Shown: positions 46,526-57,667 of the stretch, one piece after another
Layout: every line of letters begins with the position of its first letter
Position numbering within the stretch: position 1 is the first letter of the stretch
Origin: Antilocapra americana
Lineage: Eukaryota; Chordata; Mammalia; Artiodactyla; Antilocapridae
Assembly: GCA_007570785.1 (NCBI GenBank)
Contig: ML664161.1
Span: forward strand, 13,626,416 to 13,690,415
Length of the DNA stretch: 64,000 bases
Reading direction: 5' to 3'
Made by a program: the position numbers and the translations under genes
The notes under the pieces: model-generated
Seen by the model: the letters and a program-made list of their open reading frames with translations, nothing else
Database searches by the model: none
Told to the model about the DNA's origin: nothing

Positions 46526-47211
46526 AAAAAACTAAAGCTCCTGAGTATTCTCATTAACTACACAATTGTATATACCACTGAATATAGAGCTTTCATGGTC
46601 ATTAAAATTATTGCTTATAATTCAAAGGACCATTTCAATAAAGCCTTCTCATTAAGATGACTCTGCTTCTATTACTTTGTTTCATTTTTAGGGTCATTGC
46701 ATGGCAAGAAGGTACCACTTCCCTCTTCTTAGCATTATTTTTTGCTTTTGTTTAATATAAAGCACCATTCATGGCTCATCTTTTTGTGTTTTTTTTTCCA
46801 AATTGCAATAACAAAGGTTAGGACTGTTTGGTAATTAAAAATAGTTTCAATGTACTAAAATCAATGCTACAGTTTCCATTGAACCACCGAAAAGTTTTCA
46901 TTCATTGAAAGCTACATTAAACTAATAAAATCAATAAATCTTCCAGGAAAAATAACATAGGTGCTGGAGAGAAAAAAAAAAAAAAAAACGTACTTCTTTT
47001 CTGGAGAATATAATTTGACACTTATTTCTTGAGCTTTCTCAGTGGTAGAAACTATTCTAGGATAGAGATCAAGTTTCACCCCATGAGGCACTTGCAAAAA
47101 TTTAGAGGAAAGAGGAAATTTTTAGAAAAATAAAATGTACTGGGTTATCAAATCTCCAAAAGAGGAAACCATGTGATTCTTAAGTATCAATGACTTCTCA
47201 GTATTTAAAAC
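46526..47211. other. Nothing recognised
   Basis: AT-rich sequence with an A run at 46972-46988. No gene or named repeat. Confidence 0.45.
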
Positions 47212-47220
47212 ATAAGGACT

Positions 47221-47566
47221 TGAACTTCCCTGGTGGCATAGTGGATATGAGTCCACCTGCCAATGACAGGCGATACGGTTTGATCCCTGGTCTAGGAAGA
47301 GTCCACATGCCACAGTGCAAATAAACCCATGTATCACAATTACTGAGCCTGAGTCCGAGAACCCACACACTGCAACTATTGAACCCGAGTGCTGCCAACT
47401 ACTCTAAGCCCACATGCCCTAGGGCCCATGCTCTGCAACAAGGGAAGTCACTGCAATGACAAGCCCGCACACTGCAGCTAGAGTAGCCCCTGCTCACCAC
47501 AGCTAGAGAAAGCCCAGCACAGCAATGAAGACCCAGCAGTCAAAAAATAATAAATACATAAACATA
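47221..47566 (+). mobile_element. CHR-type SINE (long form)
   Basis: 'gaacttccctggtggcatag', B-box-like 'ggtttgatccctgg', 'cactgcaactattgaacccg', 'ctctgcaacaagggaagtca', A-rich end. TSD ataaggact at 47212-47220 and 47567-47575. Confidence 0.93.
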
Positions 47567-47575
47567 ATAAGGACT

Positions 47576-48242
47576 CAATGAAAAGCTGCCAAATTTATGA
47601 AAGCAATACCCCATGTACAATGTCACATGACGACTGCCCTTAGAATGATGTAGAAATGCTTATGAGTGTTCAGAGATAGGAAAAACTAAGTTGGGTGGGG
47701 AGGTTCAGGCAGGTGATAGAGAGGTCAAATTGGATCCTAAATGGCAACTAGAATTTGTATAGTATGACAGAAGAACCCAGGAGAAATACAGAAGTTACAT
47801 TCAAAAAATTAAGGAGAGGCTAGCTGTGCTAAATCCAGATATGGAGTATAAAATTAGTGGATGCTAAGAGTGGAAACACCAGTTGGAGAGATTACACAGT
47901 CTTTTCAAGAACACAGAAAAGTTAGGATTTTATTCTGCAGCAATAAAACTCTCAGCCAGGCTAGGATTAAGAAGACCTGGGTACAATTTGAACCAATTTA
48001 TTGAAACATACTTTCTTTATTTGCATTAAGTTGGACTAGAAATCAGCCTAGGGCATTGTCTTGTTGACTATGAAAAACAGCAGTTAGAGTAAAAAATATT
48101 AATTTATTACTTGAATGATTACAATTGTACTTTTCAAGAGCCACTGAAAAGTAAAAAGCTGTTATGAATTTAACAATGCTTTTAATCTATTTCTACTCTA
48201 GTGTCCAAAATAGCATCCATACATTCATTTTTAAAAACAGCT
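47576..48242. other. Nothing recognised
   Basis: No gene or named repeat seen. Confidence 0.45.
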
Positions 48243-48385
48243 CCACAGGGTGCTCAGGGCTGGTGCACCAGGATGACCCAGAGGAATGGAATAGGGAGGG
48301 AGGTGGGAGGGGGTTATGGAAGGGGAACACATGTATACTCATGGCGGATTCATGTCAATGTATGGCAAAACCAACACAATAATGC
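48243..48385 (+). mobile_element. L1 3' end, 5'-truncated
   Basis: About 140 bp of young L1 3' UTR ('ggtgctcagggctggtgcac', G-rich run 48291-48324, 'cggattcatgtcaatgtatg') with an A-rich end. Confidence 0.9.
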
Positions 48386-48439
48386 AAAGAAAAAAGTCTT
48401 TCCTGAATTTGTTACAATATAAAAAAATAAATAATTTAA

Positions 48440-48890
48440 AAAAAAATAACTCCAATACGTATAAGGCTTACCACATTATGTTTTTAATTAGCATTTCCCT
48501 ATTAGTAATGAGACTAGGCATCCTTTTGTGTTTACAGGTCTTTTTAAGCCTTCTATAAAATGCCTGTTCAGGTCTTCTGCCTGTTTCTCTATGATTAACT
48601 TGACAGATACTTTGTATATTCTGCATATATAGTTCATTATAATTTTTTTCCTTTGCAAATGTTTTTTCTCAGCTTTTTGATTGCTACTTTCTTCATGGGT
48701 TTTTTTTTTTTTTGAATATAAAAAAGTGATACAAATGAATTTATTTGTAAAACAGAAACAGATTCCAGACTTAGGAAACAAACTTAAGGTTACCAAAGGG
48801 GAAAGGCAGGGGGAAGGGTAAATTAGGAGGTTTGGATTAACATACTACTGTATATAAAATAGATAGTCAACAAGGGCTTTCAATTTATTA
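48440..48890 (+). mobile_element. Old L1 with 5' inversion
   Basis: 48470-48705 reads as L1 ORF2 3'-region in reverse ('ttaattagcatttccctatt', 'ctgttcaggtcttctgcctg'). From about 48715 the L1 3' UTR reads forward ('gtaaaacagaaacagattcc', 'aaggttaccaaaggggaaag'). An inverted 5' block joined to a forward 3' block fits twin priming. Confidence 0.65.
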
Positions 48891-49395
48891 AAAAAATTTT
48901 TAAGTTTGGAAGCTTTTGGGACCTTCTCTTTGTCGCTTGTCTCCTGAGGTTATATGATGATATTTGTGGTATGGATTATTTCTTGTTCACTTTACTAGTT
49001 CCACATAAACCAACTCTGTCTGGAGACTTATGATCTTTGGTTTCTGGAAACTTTCTTTAATTATTTCTTTGATAATTTTCTCTACTTGCTCTCTTTAATT
49101 CCTCTAACTCAAATGTTCGACCTCCTGGATTATTTTTCTAAGTCTGTTTTTCCCTCTCACATGTTCCATTTCCAATTCTTCCTATTATACCCTAAAGATA
49201 TTTCTGTGACTAATTTTCCAAAACTACTGTTGAAATTCTTATTTTGGCTACCTTTGGTTAAATTTCAAGTTTTCTCTCTTGTGCTCTGATTGTTCAGTGG
49301 TCACAGCTTCCTATTCTGGTTTTATGAGTTGTATCTGTCAGCTTTTGCTGTGTGGCAACCACAAAAATCGCAGTGGCACACAACAATAAGCTGTG
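48891..49395. other. Unassigned, T-rich
   Basis: No gene. Around 49330-49390 ('gctgtgtggcaaccacaaaa') looks like the old repeat also seen at 44370. It is interrupted by the SINE that follows. Confidence 0.4.
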
Positions 49396-49541
49396 TATTT
49401 ATTTGACTGCTTCTGGTCTTATTCATGGTACATGGGATCTTCACTGTGGCATATGGGGTTTAGTTTCCTGACCAGGGATTGAACCCTGGCCCCCTGCTTT
49501 GAAAGGGTGGAGAATTAGCCACTGGACCACCAGCGAAGTTG
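49396..49541 (-). mobile_element. CHR-type SINE, minus strand
   Basis: 'tatttatttgactgcttctg', then B-box complement 'accagggattgaaccctggc' and 'ccactggaccaccagcgaag'. Confidence 0.88.
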
Positions 49542-51706
49542 AGCAGCTTGCTTCTGCTCATGCACCTATGGCTTGACTGGAGTCATTCTGAGACAAATGA
49601 AAGGAAATTTTTCATTTTAGTGGAGTTAAATTTATCATTCATTTATTTAATGATGTGAATCTTTGTTTCCTTAAGTATTCCTTCCCCATCCCAGGGTCAT
49701 ACAGGAATTCTACATTTTCTACATAAGATTCTAAAGTTTATCCTTCACACTTATATCTATCTGGTCTGTTTATTATCATGTAAAAAGGGTATACAAGCTG
49801 ATTTTTCCACATGGATAATTATTCTACTCAGGCTTTAAATATTCTATCTTTCTCCCACTGATTATCAAAGATGTCTTTTAACAAAAAACTTCCCTATTCA
49901 CATAGATGTGTTTCAGCATTCTTTATTCTCTTCTATTGCTCTAGTTATTTAAATTTCTGCCAATGCCACAGTTTTAATTATTATAGCTTTGTAATAAACT
50001 GTGGCACCTGTAAAGAAAAACCCCTTAATGTCTTCAAGTTCCATTAAACATTATTTAAAATGCACAAATATTTAGAAACACATAATATTCAACTAATAAA
50101 CATGATACACAGCTTCTCTCAACTTACATATTGGCAGAGGGGATGTGGAAATGAATCAAACTACTTAATTTGAACATAAAATCACTTATAACTGAAAATT
50201 AATTTTAGTCTTTGGGCTCATATTCTGAGTATGCTTTTGCCACCCACATAATAGAAAGAGAAAAAGCAAATGCCAGATTACTGGAATATATCTCAGCCAC
50301 CTATAGAAGGAACATACCAAATAATCACTGTAAACCAAAATGAAATACATCACCTTTGGAGACAAGAAAATTCTTTATTCCCTATCTCATAAAAGTGATG
50401 AGTTCAATAAATGGTGAGAAAATTTTGAAATAACTGACATCTCAAAAATGATTCTTTCAAAAAAAAAAGAAAACCAAGCAGCCCAAGGATAACACACAGA
50501 TTGAGTTGCTAAAGATGCAAATATGCATGAGTTCCTTTTGACCATGTCATTTACAAGGAAATATATGAAGGATATTATTTGAAAACAAAATCTGAATTAG
50601 GCTCTGGTTTACTCTAATATACATCCTGCTCTTTCAGTCCTTCTTGTGTACATTTCTTTTCAAATAATATGCCACTCCATGCATTCATGTGCCACATTTT
50701 TTTCTACAGATTACACAATGAAAGGAATTATAGTTGAACATATAATTCTACTTGAATAATCAAGCTCAGTTGGAAAGTCAGTTCTGATATCTGAAGCTGG
50801 GCTGTAAAGGCATCACTGGGCTCACAGATACAAGAGTGTAAATGTCAGCAGGAGAACACTTGGAAAACGGGTAACATCTTCCCTTCACAGCAGCTCTCTT
50901 GGTTAAATGGAATGATGTGCTCTAAACTAGATTACTTCAAGTCTATTTGTGAAACTCAGTTGGATACATGTTTCTTATATCAACAACGGCTGGAGATAAA
51001 TCTGCCAAAACCAGCACGGTGATTTGTATTTTTAGTTACGTAAAATTTTTAGACCCAGAAATTGAATCCAAGAAAAATACAGTATTTTAGGTTGTATTTC
51101 CTAGATACATTATTGAATATATCATAATGTTTAACACATATATTTACTATGGGTCTCTTGGTAGCACAGAAATCATACTCATTTCTCTGAACTGCCCCCC
51201 AGTGACCAAACTTATTTCCAGGGCATTTCTGCTGCTACCGAGTGGAAATTGGTAGCAAGGGAATTTAAATAAGTTGCCAAAACTCTTCAACATTAAAGAC
51301 AACAAATAAGGCACAGCAAGGCCTTCCTCAAGGGATTAAGACATCAACACCCTCAGAAACAGAGGAAATGCCTTTCTAACATTTTCACATGTTTGAGGGG
51401 AGGGCAGAGTTGAAAAGTCAATGAGCTACAAATGAGACAAAGCACCACCATGCTTCGCCTGTGGGGAGGTAGAGATTTAAGGATACAAATTTGAAAAACA
51501 CTCAAACAATATCTTTTTTTCCATTTAAAGGATGAAGGAAGTATGCAAAATTGTGGCAAGGAGAATTGAGGTCTAAAGAATGCCAAATGCCTATGGTATA
51601 GGATGGACCATGCCATTCTCCTCAGATAACTGTTTTAAAACCTCAGTCCATTAGCCTCCAGTATATTATCTTAGAGTCCCCATCATCCATGCCCAACTGT
51701 CCATCT
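49542..51706. other. 2.2 kb without a recognised gene
   Basis: AT-rich sequence. I see no confident repeat and no supported frame. Confidence 0.45.
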
Positions 51707-51720
51707 CTAAAGCAACTTCA

Positions 51721-51889
51721 GAGGACTTCCCTAGTGATACAATGGCAAAGACTCAGTGGTTCCAGTGTAGGAGGCCTGGGTTCAATCCCTGATCAGGGCA
51801 CTAAAATCCCACATGCCACAACCAAAGATTCCACATACCACAACTAAGATCCATCACAGCCAAATAAAATTATTTAAAAAATGATAATA
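51721..51889 (+). mobile_element. CHR-type SINE (short form), perfect TSD
   Basis: 'gaggacttccctagtgatac', B-box-like 'gggttcaatccctgatcagg', ending 'cacagccaaataaaattatt'. TSD ctaaagcaacttca at 51707-51720 and 51890-51903, 14/14. Confidence 0.94.
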
Positions 51890-51903
51890 CTAAAGCAACT
51901 TCA

Positions 51904-52539
51904 TTAGAGAACCCCAAGTGCTATTCAGAGAGAACAGAAAACCCCACACCACTATAAGCAAGATTTAAAGCAGGAGTTGTACACATCTTAGGCAGCAGCT
52001 ATCTGTTCAGGTCCTTAAATAATAGGAGAAAATTCTCTGCTGGGTATAGGTGATTCCGTAAGCATAGCATTTGACTTGCTGGATGGGAAGACACAGATAC
52101 AATACAAGTGCATGGGCCTCTCCTGACATCCCTCCTTCCTGTGAGAGATGGTGGGCTTGTTTGCTGGTTCAGGATCTGTTCTAACCTTCCAGCACAGCAA
52201 AGCAGGCAAGCTGGAAAACTGTACTTCCCAATCTCCCTGCAGCTAGCCTTCTGCATGTTATTCAACTGCCACCAATCAGGTATTCTTGAGCAAAATCTTG
52301 ATTCAGAGCTGATGCACTCTGAAAGGAAAGCACTCACCTGGGATGAATTTACATGAAGCAAGGAAAGCAAGATGCAGGACACATATTTTTGCTGCCCTGA
52401 GGCTGGCCCAGTCGGCGAGTTCTTTGTCAGTAACTGTGGTGGCAGCTGTCTGAGTAGCAGCTTTATGCCCTTAGCAAAGGCAGCAGCTCCTTTAGTAGCC
52501 TGGTTCTACACTGTGGTTCTGTGATAGCTCAGTCAGAGC
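51904..52539. other. Nothing recognised
   Basis: A 127-codon minus frame (51999-52382) has no recognisable domain and is not called. Confidence 0.4.
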
Positions 52540-52757
52540 TTGCGTGCATGCTGTCTCTTCAGTCATGTCTGATTCTTTGCAACCCTATGGATTCTTTGCA
52601 ACTGTAGCCCACCAGGCTCCCTGTCATGGGATTCTCCAAGCAAGAATACTGGAATGGGTTGCCATGCCCTCCTCCAGGGGATCTTCCCAACCCAGGGATG
52701 GAACCTGGGTCTCCTGCATTGCATGAGGATTCTTTACCACTAGTGCTGTCAGGGAAC
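52540..52757 (-). mobile_element. Bov-tA SINE abutting an LTR
   Basis: Full minus-strand element. The body contains a short repeat ('ggattctttgcaac' follows 'gattctttgcaacc'). Its right end directly meets the LTR. Confidence 0.88.
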
Positions 52758-53195
52758 ATTTGACAGGAGGCTTCCTGTGTGCTGTTTTCTGATGTCCCTT
52801 AACCATCCCTGAATATTCAGAGATGAGTGGAGAGGCACACCTTTCCCAGGGACAAAAGAAATGCATATATTCTTAAAGTAAAAGTAACCATTTACAGCCT
52901 TCTTCCCTCTCTGATATGGAAAGTGAGTTTTACAACCCCCTCTCTTTGAGATGGGTTCTAGCCTTATGTTTCCTGGATAAGTTGTAAGATTTTTGATCTT
53001 TATCTTTGCTGAAAAGGCTATCTTGTAAGACAGTATATATATGCCCACATTATGCTGAATAAACGCCTTTACTCCGTCAGAGTCTTGGTCCCCATGTCTC
53101 TCTTCATTTCTCTCTTACTCTCCTTTCTCTCTTCCTTTATTTTCTTATCGTCGACTCTGTACCCCCAAGCCCCGGCCCATTAAAGGGCCATAACA
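52758..53195 (+). mobile_element. Solo ERV LTR (bovine LTR type)
   Basis: About 435 bp with TATA-like 'agtatatatatgcc' (53031-53044), AATAAA at 53058-53063, a TCTCT-rich R/U5 part and 'aagccccggcccattaaagg' close to a terminal CA at 53194-53195. No gag/pol/env sequence adjoins it. The left boundary is uncertain because a SINE sits there and no TSD was found. Confidence 0.72.
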
Positions 53196-54087
53196 AAGTG
53201 CTACTTGGGGAGCCCCTCAGTCAGGGCATGTTTCTTCAGACTTCTCAATGAAATGTTGAGCTCTTTACTTACTTCTCTAAGTAAATACTCATCTGGCTAG
53301 AAACGTTACAGTGGATTTTGATATGTGTGTATCAGAACTGTAGCTACTAACATATCTTACAAATCTATAAAATATTATAAACAGAGAACAATCACTGAAT
53401 GAAATCATCCACTAACATTCTGAAAATAAATAGTGAATTAAAAATCAAGTCCCTTATTTTAACAAATGGTTTACATAGCTATGTAAAAATATCTGTAAGT
53501 CAAAGAGATTTTGCCTCCAACACTTGTATTTTAGAAAACAAGCAGTGTTTAAATTACAAGCAAATTACATCCCTAAATTAATTTGCAGTGGAGTGACTGT
53601 GACCTTGGTTGTATTTGTATAGAACATCACTGTTCAAAGTGGTTACTGAGTTTCTAAGTCATCTCAAAAACATTACATAAGCTTTACTGGAGCAGAAATG
53701 CCACAAAATTACCATTAAAAAAAAAAACTTTCATATTATGAAACCAGTGATTATACAAAGCAGAAACAAATTAAGTAGGAAAAATTGAATTTAGAGTGAA
53801 TGTTGGGTTTTGAGGGGACAAATGAGCTTCATTATATGAAGAAAACTTAGAAACTGTCATTGAACATCTCAACAGACTGTTAGAAGTGATGATGCTGATT
53901 CATTTATATATCTAATATTTCCTCAGAAAATTATGACATATCTTTTCTAAGACATATTTGTATCACTAATATTATGCATAGCTTTTCAGCTGTAATTGGT
54001 GAGATTATGAGGACTCACATATTGTAAACTACAATAGAGAAGAAAGGGCCATAGAGATAAAAGAGAGGAAACTTCTTAAGAAACTGT
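53196..54087. other. Nothing recognised
   Basis: No gene or named repeat seen. Confidence 0.45.
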
Positions 54088-54226
54088 TGATTAAAAACCA
54101 CAGTGAGGTACTATCTCACACCGGTCAGAATGGCTGCTATCAAAAAGTCTACAAACAATAAATGCTGGAGAGGGTATGGAGAAAAGGGAAGATACACATG
54201 GAGGAAACCAGAATTGAAAGAGAAAC

Positions 54227-54650
54227 TATTATGCCCAAATTCCGGGTCCCGAGCCCCTGAAGAGACCAAGTCCACACAGCAATGCAAAAGCATAAAGGGG
54301 TTTATTGCTAGCTCGAGCTAGGGCTCAAGTCTCATCCAACGCAGTGGAGTCTGACAAGAGCCCCAAGCTCCGGATCACAGTTGCTTTTATACAGGCAGTT
54401 CTTTGTTACAGCATCAGTATAGCTGGCGGTCAATGACTGGTCAGTTTAAACTTCGCATCTGCCCCGGATTGGCCCATTTCTTGGCACGCTGGGGACTTTC
54501 CTTGGCACGCACGGGGCTTTCCTGACTCGTTCTGATTGATTGGTGGCAATGGGGTGAGGTATGGGGTAAGGGTGGGGGGAGTTGCTGAAACTGGGGCCTG
54601 CTGTAGCTCGCAGCAGCCTGTCATGGATGCTGTCTTGCTTCTACACCACA
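54227..54650 (-). mobile_element. Solo LTR, minus strand, in L1
   Basis: 424 bp. 4-bp TSD aaac at 54223-54226 and 54651-54654; removing the LTR restores contiguous L1. On the minus strand: CCAAT boxes (complement 54539-54543 and 54468-54472), TATA box (complement 54385-54392) and AATAAA (complement 54301-54306). The plus-side end tattatgccc looks like a mutated TGTTATGCCC. A 4-bp TSD suggests a class I (gammaretrovirus-like) ERV. No internal genes remain. Confidence 0.85.
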
Positions 54651-55042
54651 AAACGTGTACCCCAATGTTCATCACAGCACTGTATACAATAGCTAGGACA
54701 TGGAAGCAACCTAGATGTCCATCAGCAGACAAATGGATAAGGAAGTTGTGGAACATATACACAATGGAATATTACTCAGCTATTAGAAAGAAAGCATTTG
54801 AGTCAGTTCTAATGAGGTGGATAAAACTGGAGCCTGTTATACAGAGTGAAATCAGAAAGAAAAACACCAATATAGTATATTAACACATATATATGGAATT
54901 TAGAAAGATGGTAACAATGACCCTATAAGTGAAACAGCGAAAGAGACACAGATATAAAGAACAGACTTTTGGACTCTGTGGGAGATGGTGAAGGTGGGAT
55001 GGTTTGAGAGATTAGCATTGAAACATGTATATTACCATATGT

Positions 55043-55164
55043 AATGGCAACCCACTCCAGTACTCTTGCCTGGAGAATCCCAGGATGGGGGGAGCCTGGT
55101 GGGCTGCCATCTATGGGGTTGCACAGAGTCAGACACTACTGAAGCGACTTAGCAGCAGTAGCAG
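55043..55164 (+). mobile_element. Bov-A unit, nested in L1
   Basis: Single Bov-A unit ('aatggcaacccactccagta' to 'gcgacttagcagcagtagca'). It lies inside the L1 3' UTR. Confidence 0.9.
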
Positions 55165-55374
55165 CCAAATTCAAAGCATGAAACGGCACTCAAAGCTGGT
55201 GCACTGGGACAACCCAAAGGGATGGGATAGGGAGGGACAGGAGAAGGGGGTTCGGGGAGGGAGGAGGGGAACACGTGTACACCCGTGACTGATTCATGTC
55301 AATGTATGGCAAAACCACCACAGTATTGTAAAGTAATTAGCCTCCAATTAAAAGAAAGAAAGAAACTCTGGATT

Positions 55375-55900
55375 CGAAAAAAATGAGGATATTTATGTCA
55401 ATGTGCATTAAAGCGTTAATAGGCTTAAGATGCCTCAAGCCCTTTACATTCCAAAGAAAGAATTGGCCCTTAATCAGTTCCTGGGGAAATAATTCCTAAT
55501 TCTTGAAATATGCCATCTGATAAGCTTGTCTTTTTATACATGAGATCTTGAATTACATCAGGTAGTTTAAGCAAAGGAGATGTAAGATGAATGTCTATTT
55601 TTGTCCTCCAGGATCCCTGGGACAAGCTGTCTTGTTACAGGGAAGAGTCAGTTTTGGTAGGTTGGATCTGTTTCTTTGATGTTAACCTTGGCTTTTTGTT
55701 GTTTTTGTTATTATAATCACACCTAATGGCCTACCTCCTGAGGCCTTGACCCTCTGCCAGAAGGTTAAAACAAAATGCCTTTGTTCAGGACCGTGTTGAT
55801 TTGGGGTGGAGTTAACTGAAGACAGATTGTCCAGAGAATAGCACAGGTTAATTTTTTCCACAGATAGAGAAAGGAAACTGTTTGCCTATTCACGTGGTCT
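55375..55900 (-). repeat. Possible LTR or ERV-derived block
   Basis: Contains a TATA-like element on the minus strand (complement 'tctttttatacatgag' near 55531) in a dense run of complex, non-genic sequence. I found no clear TG/CA ends, polyadenylation signal or TSD, so this is only a suggestion. Confidence 0.35.
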
Positions 55901-56697
55901 CAGACTATCACCCACAGATTACTTATTTATCACAAAGGGATAATCTAGGTCAATAATGGAGAGCCAGGTGATCATCACCTTAAGAAATAATGAAGCTCAG
56001 CTCCACCATTAATGAAAAGACATGAGAGGCTGACATGCAGAATTTAGACACACAAACCACATTAATACACACATATATCTGTTATTTAAATGTATATAAT
56101 ATTTGCAATTCAATTATTCATAACATGAAAAATTGGATTTAGTGTAGAAAAAGGTGGGAATTTTGAAAGGATGATTGCATGTATCATATTCTTGCATAAA
56201 CACAATTGAGTTTCTGAAATAGAATGACAGTGTGTATGAAATGAATCTTTTTCATTGTACAGACCCAAAGAATCATAAAGTCTTGGTACTTAATGAAAAT
56301 CTGAATGTTAGTATCACTGGGAAATTAACATCCAAATAGCTCTCTCTTTCCCTGGGATACCATGCTCGTAATTGTTGCAATGTGGATGAGACAGCTTCAG
56401 AGAAACAAAACAGCCTAAGACATATTCTTGAGAAACAGATTCTTATCAGAAAGATCTGACACATTGCTTTTGTCAAGGCTGTGATTTTCCTTTCCACAAA
56501 CATCTCTGAAACTCTCCTACTGAAAGATCACCGGAATCCTGGAATAAGCCAAACAAAAGGGTTATGTAAAGTCTCCTTTGAAAGATTAAATTATTCACTT
56601 TTCAATCCCCAGTGTCCAAGGGCCCAATAAAATGCTCCAGAGAAACATCATGAGACTTGAAATGCTGTTATCTTTGGAAGGTCTACTGGAAATGTTG
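55901..56697. other. Nothing recognised
   Basis: No supported gene or named repeat. Confidence 0.45.
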
Positions 56698-56701
56698 CTG
56701 A

Positions 56702-57195
56702 TGTTATGCCCAGGTCGTGATCTCCACAAATCAACAGGAGGCCATACACCGATGCAAGCACAAGAGGGAATTTATTGCAGACCTGGGTCTGGACCGCGCG
56801 CGACACACACACACACACACACACACCCCCGACACAGCGTTGTGAGGGGTGACATATCTTGGTGCTCTGTGATTGGTCAGAACAGGGGGGTAGGTCAGGG
56901 GCTTTACCCGTGCTAGCCCCTGATAGGTATATTTAACCACAAGCAGTTCCCTGATTGGCATATCTTTGGCACACTATGATTGGTCGTGTCTAGGGTGGTG
57001 ACCTGGGGGTGGGGGAACTTGGGTGTTGCCTTTGCTCCTTTTTTTTTTTTTATTTTTTAAGACGGAGTCACTTAGGCTCTACACTGACACCTGGGAGAGA
57101 GGAAAGAGAGCTGGGCTAGTAGTCTTCAACCGTGGACCAGACTCCAGCCCCACAGTGTGCTGGGTGTGTCCCATAGGGACTAGTATCTAGCATCA
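56702..57195 (-). mobile_element. Second solo LTR, minus strand
   Basis: 494 bp, TG...CA ends, 4-bp flanks ctga at 56698-56701 and 57196-57199. Its plus-side end TGTTATGCCCA is shared with the LTR at 54227. On the minus strand: CCAAT boxes (complement 56979-56983, 56954-56958 and 56872-56876), an AT-rich TATA-like element near 56928-56937 and AATAAA (complement 56771-56776), placed about 70 bp from the end as in the first LTR. A (CA)n tract lies within R/U5. The right boundary rests on the TSD only. Confidence 0.78.
56803..56825. repeat. (CA)n microsatellite inside LTR
   Basis: About eleven AC/CA units preceded by a CGCGCGCG stretch. Confidence 0.95.
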
Positions 57196-57199
57196 CTGA

Positions 57200-57421
57200 G
57201 CATTAGTTTTCATTACATAATGACGTCCACAATAACATTGAGGACTATTTTAAAAATAAAATGACTGAAAAACACATGAAAATATTTTTCAGTTCAGCAC
57301 TCTGCAAATACTAGACAGAGTTGAAGGCGGCTTTGGGGGTTGATTCCTAGACACACTCCCTGCACCTATCTGTTTTCCCTTTGCTTCCCAGTTTCTACCT
57401 CTTTTCACTCAGAGTAGAAAG
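57200..57421. other. Nothing recognised
   Basis: No repeat or gene that I can name. Confidence 0.45.
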
Positions 57422-57435
57422 TTTGAAGGGCTCGT

Positions 57436-57653
57436 GTGTGCATGCTCAGTCATTTCAGTCGTGTTGACTCTTTGCAACCCTATGAACCATAACCTACCAG
57501 GCTCCACAGTCCATGGGATTTCCCAGGAAAGAATAATGGAGCGGGTTGCCATGCCCTCCTCCAGGGAATCTTCCCAAGCCAGGGATCAAATCACATCTCC
57601 TGCACCTCCTGCATTGCAGGCAGAATCTTTACCGATGAACCATGAGGGAAGAC
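57436..57653 (-). mobile_element. Bov-tA SINE
   Basis: Full minus-strand element. TSD tttgaagggctcgt (57422-57435) and tttcaagggctcat (57654-57667), 12/14. Confidence 0.92.
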
Positions 57654-57667
57654 TTTCAAGGGCTCAT

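Larger units (their letters stand above)
54088..55355 (+). mobile_element. L1 3' end with LTR and Bov-A nested
   Basis: The L1 reads 54088-54226, 54655-55042 and 55165-55355. ORF2 C-terminus words ('cagaatggctgctatcaaaa', 'aatgctggagagggtatgga', 'tggaatattactcagctatt') lead into the 3' UTR and the terminal 'attagcctccaattaaaaga'. About 130 bp are missing near 54189, just after the Cys-rich motif begins. Frames are broken. Confidence 0.92.

Noticed and set aside
54227..57195. One ERV provirus with two LTRs and an internal region
   Set aside because: TSDs differ, the LTR bodies differ, and L1 and Bov-A sequence occupies the space right of the first LTR.
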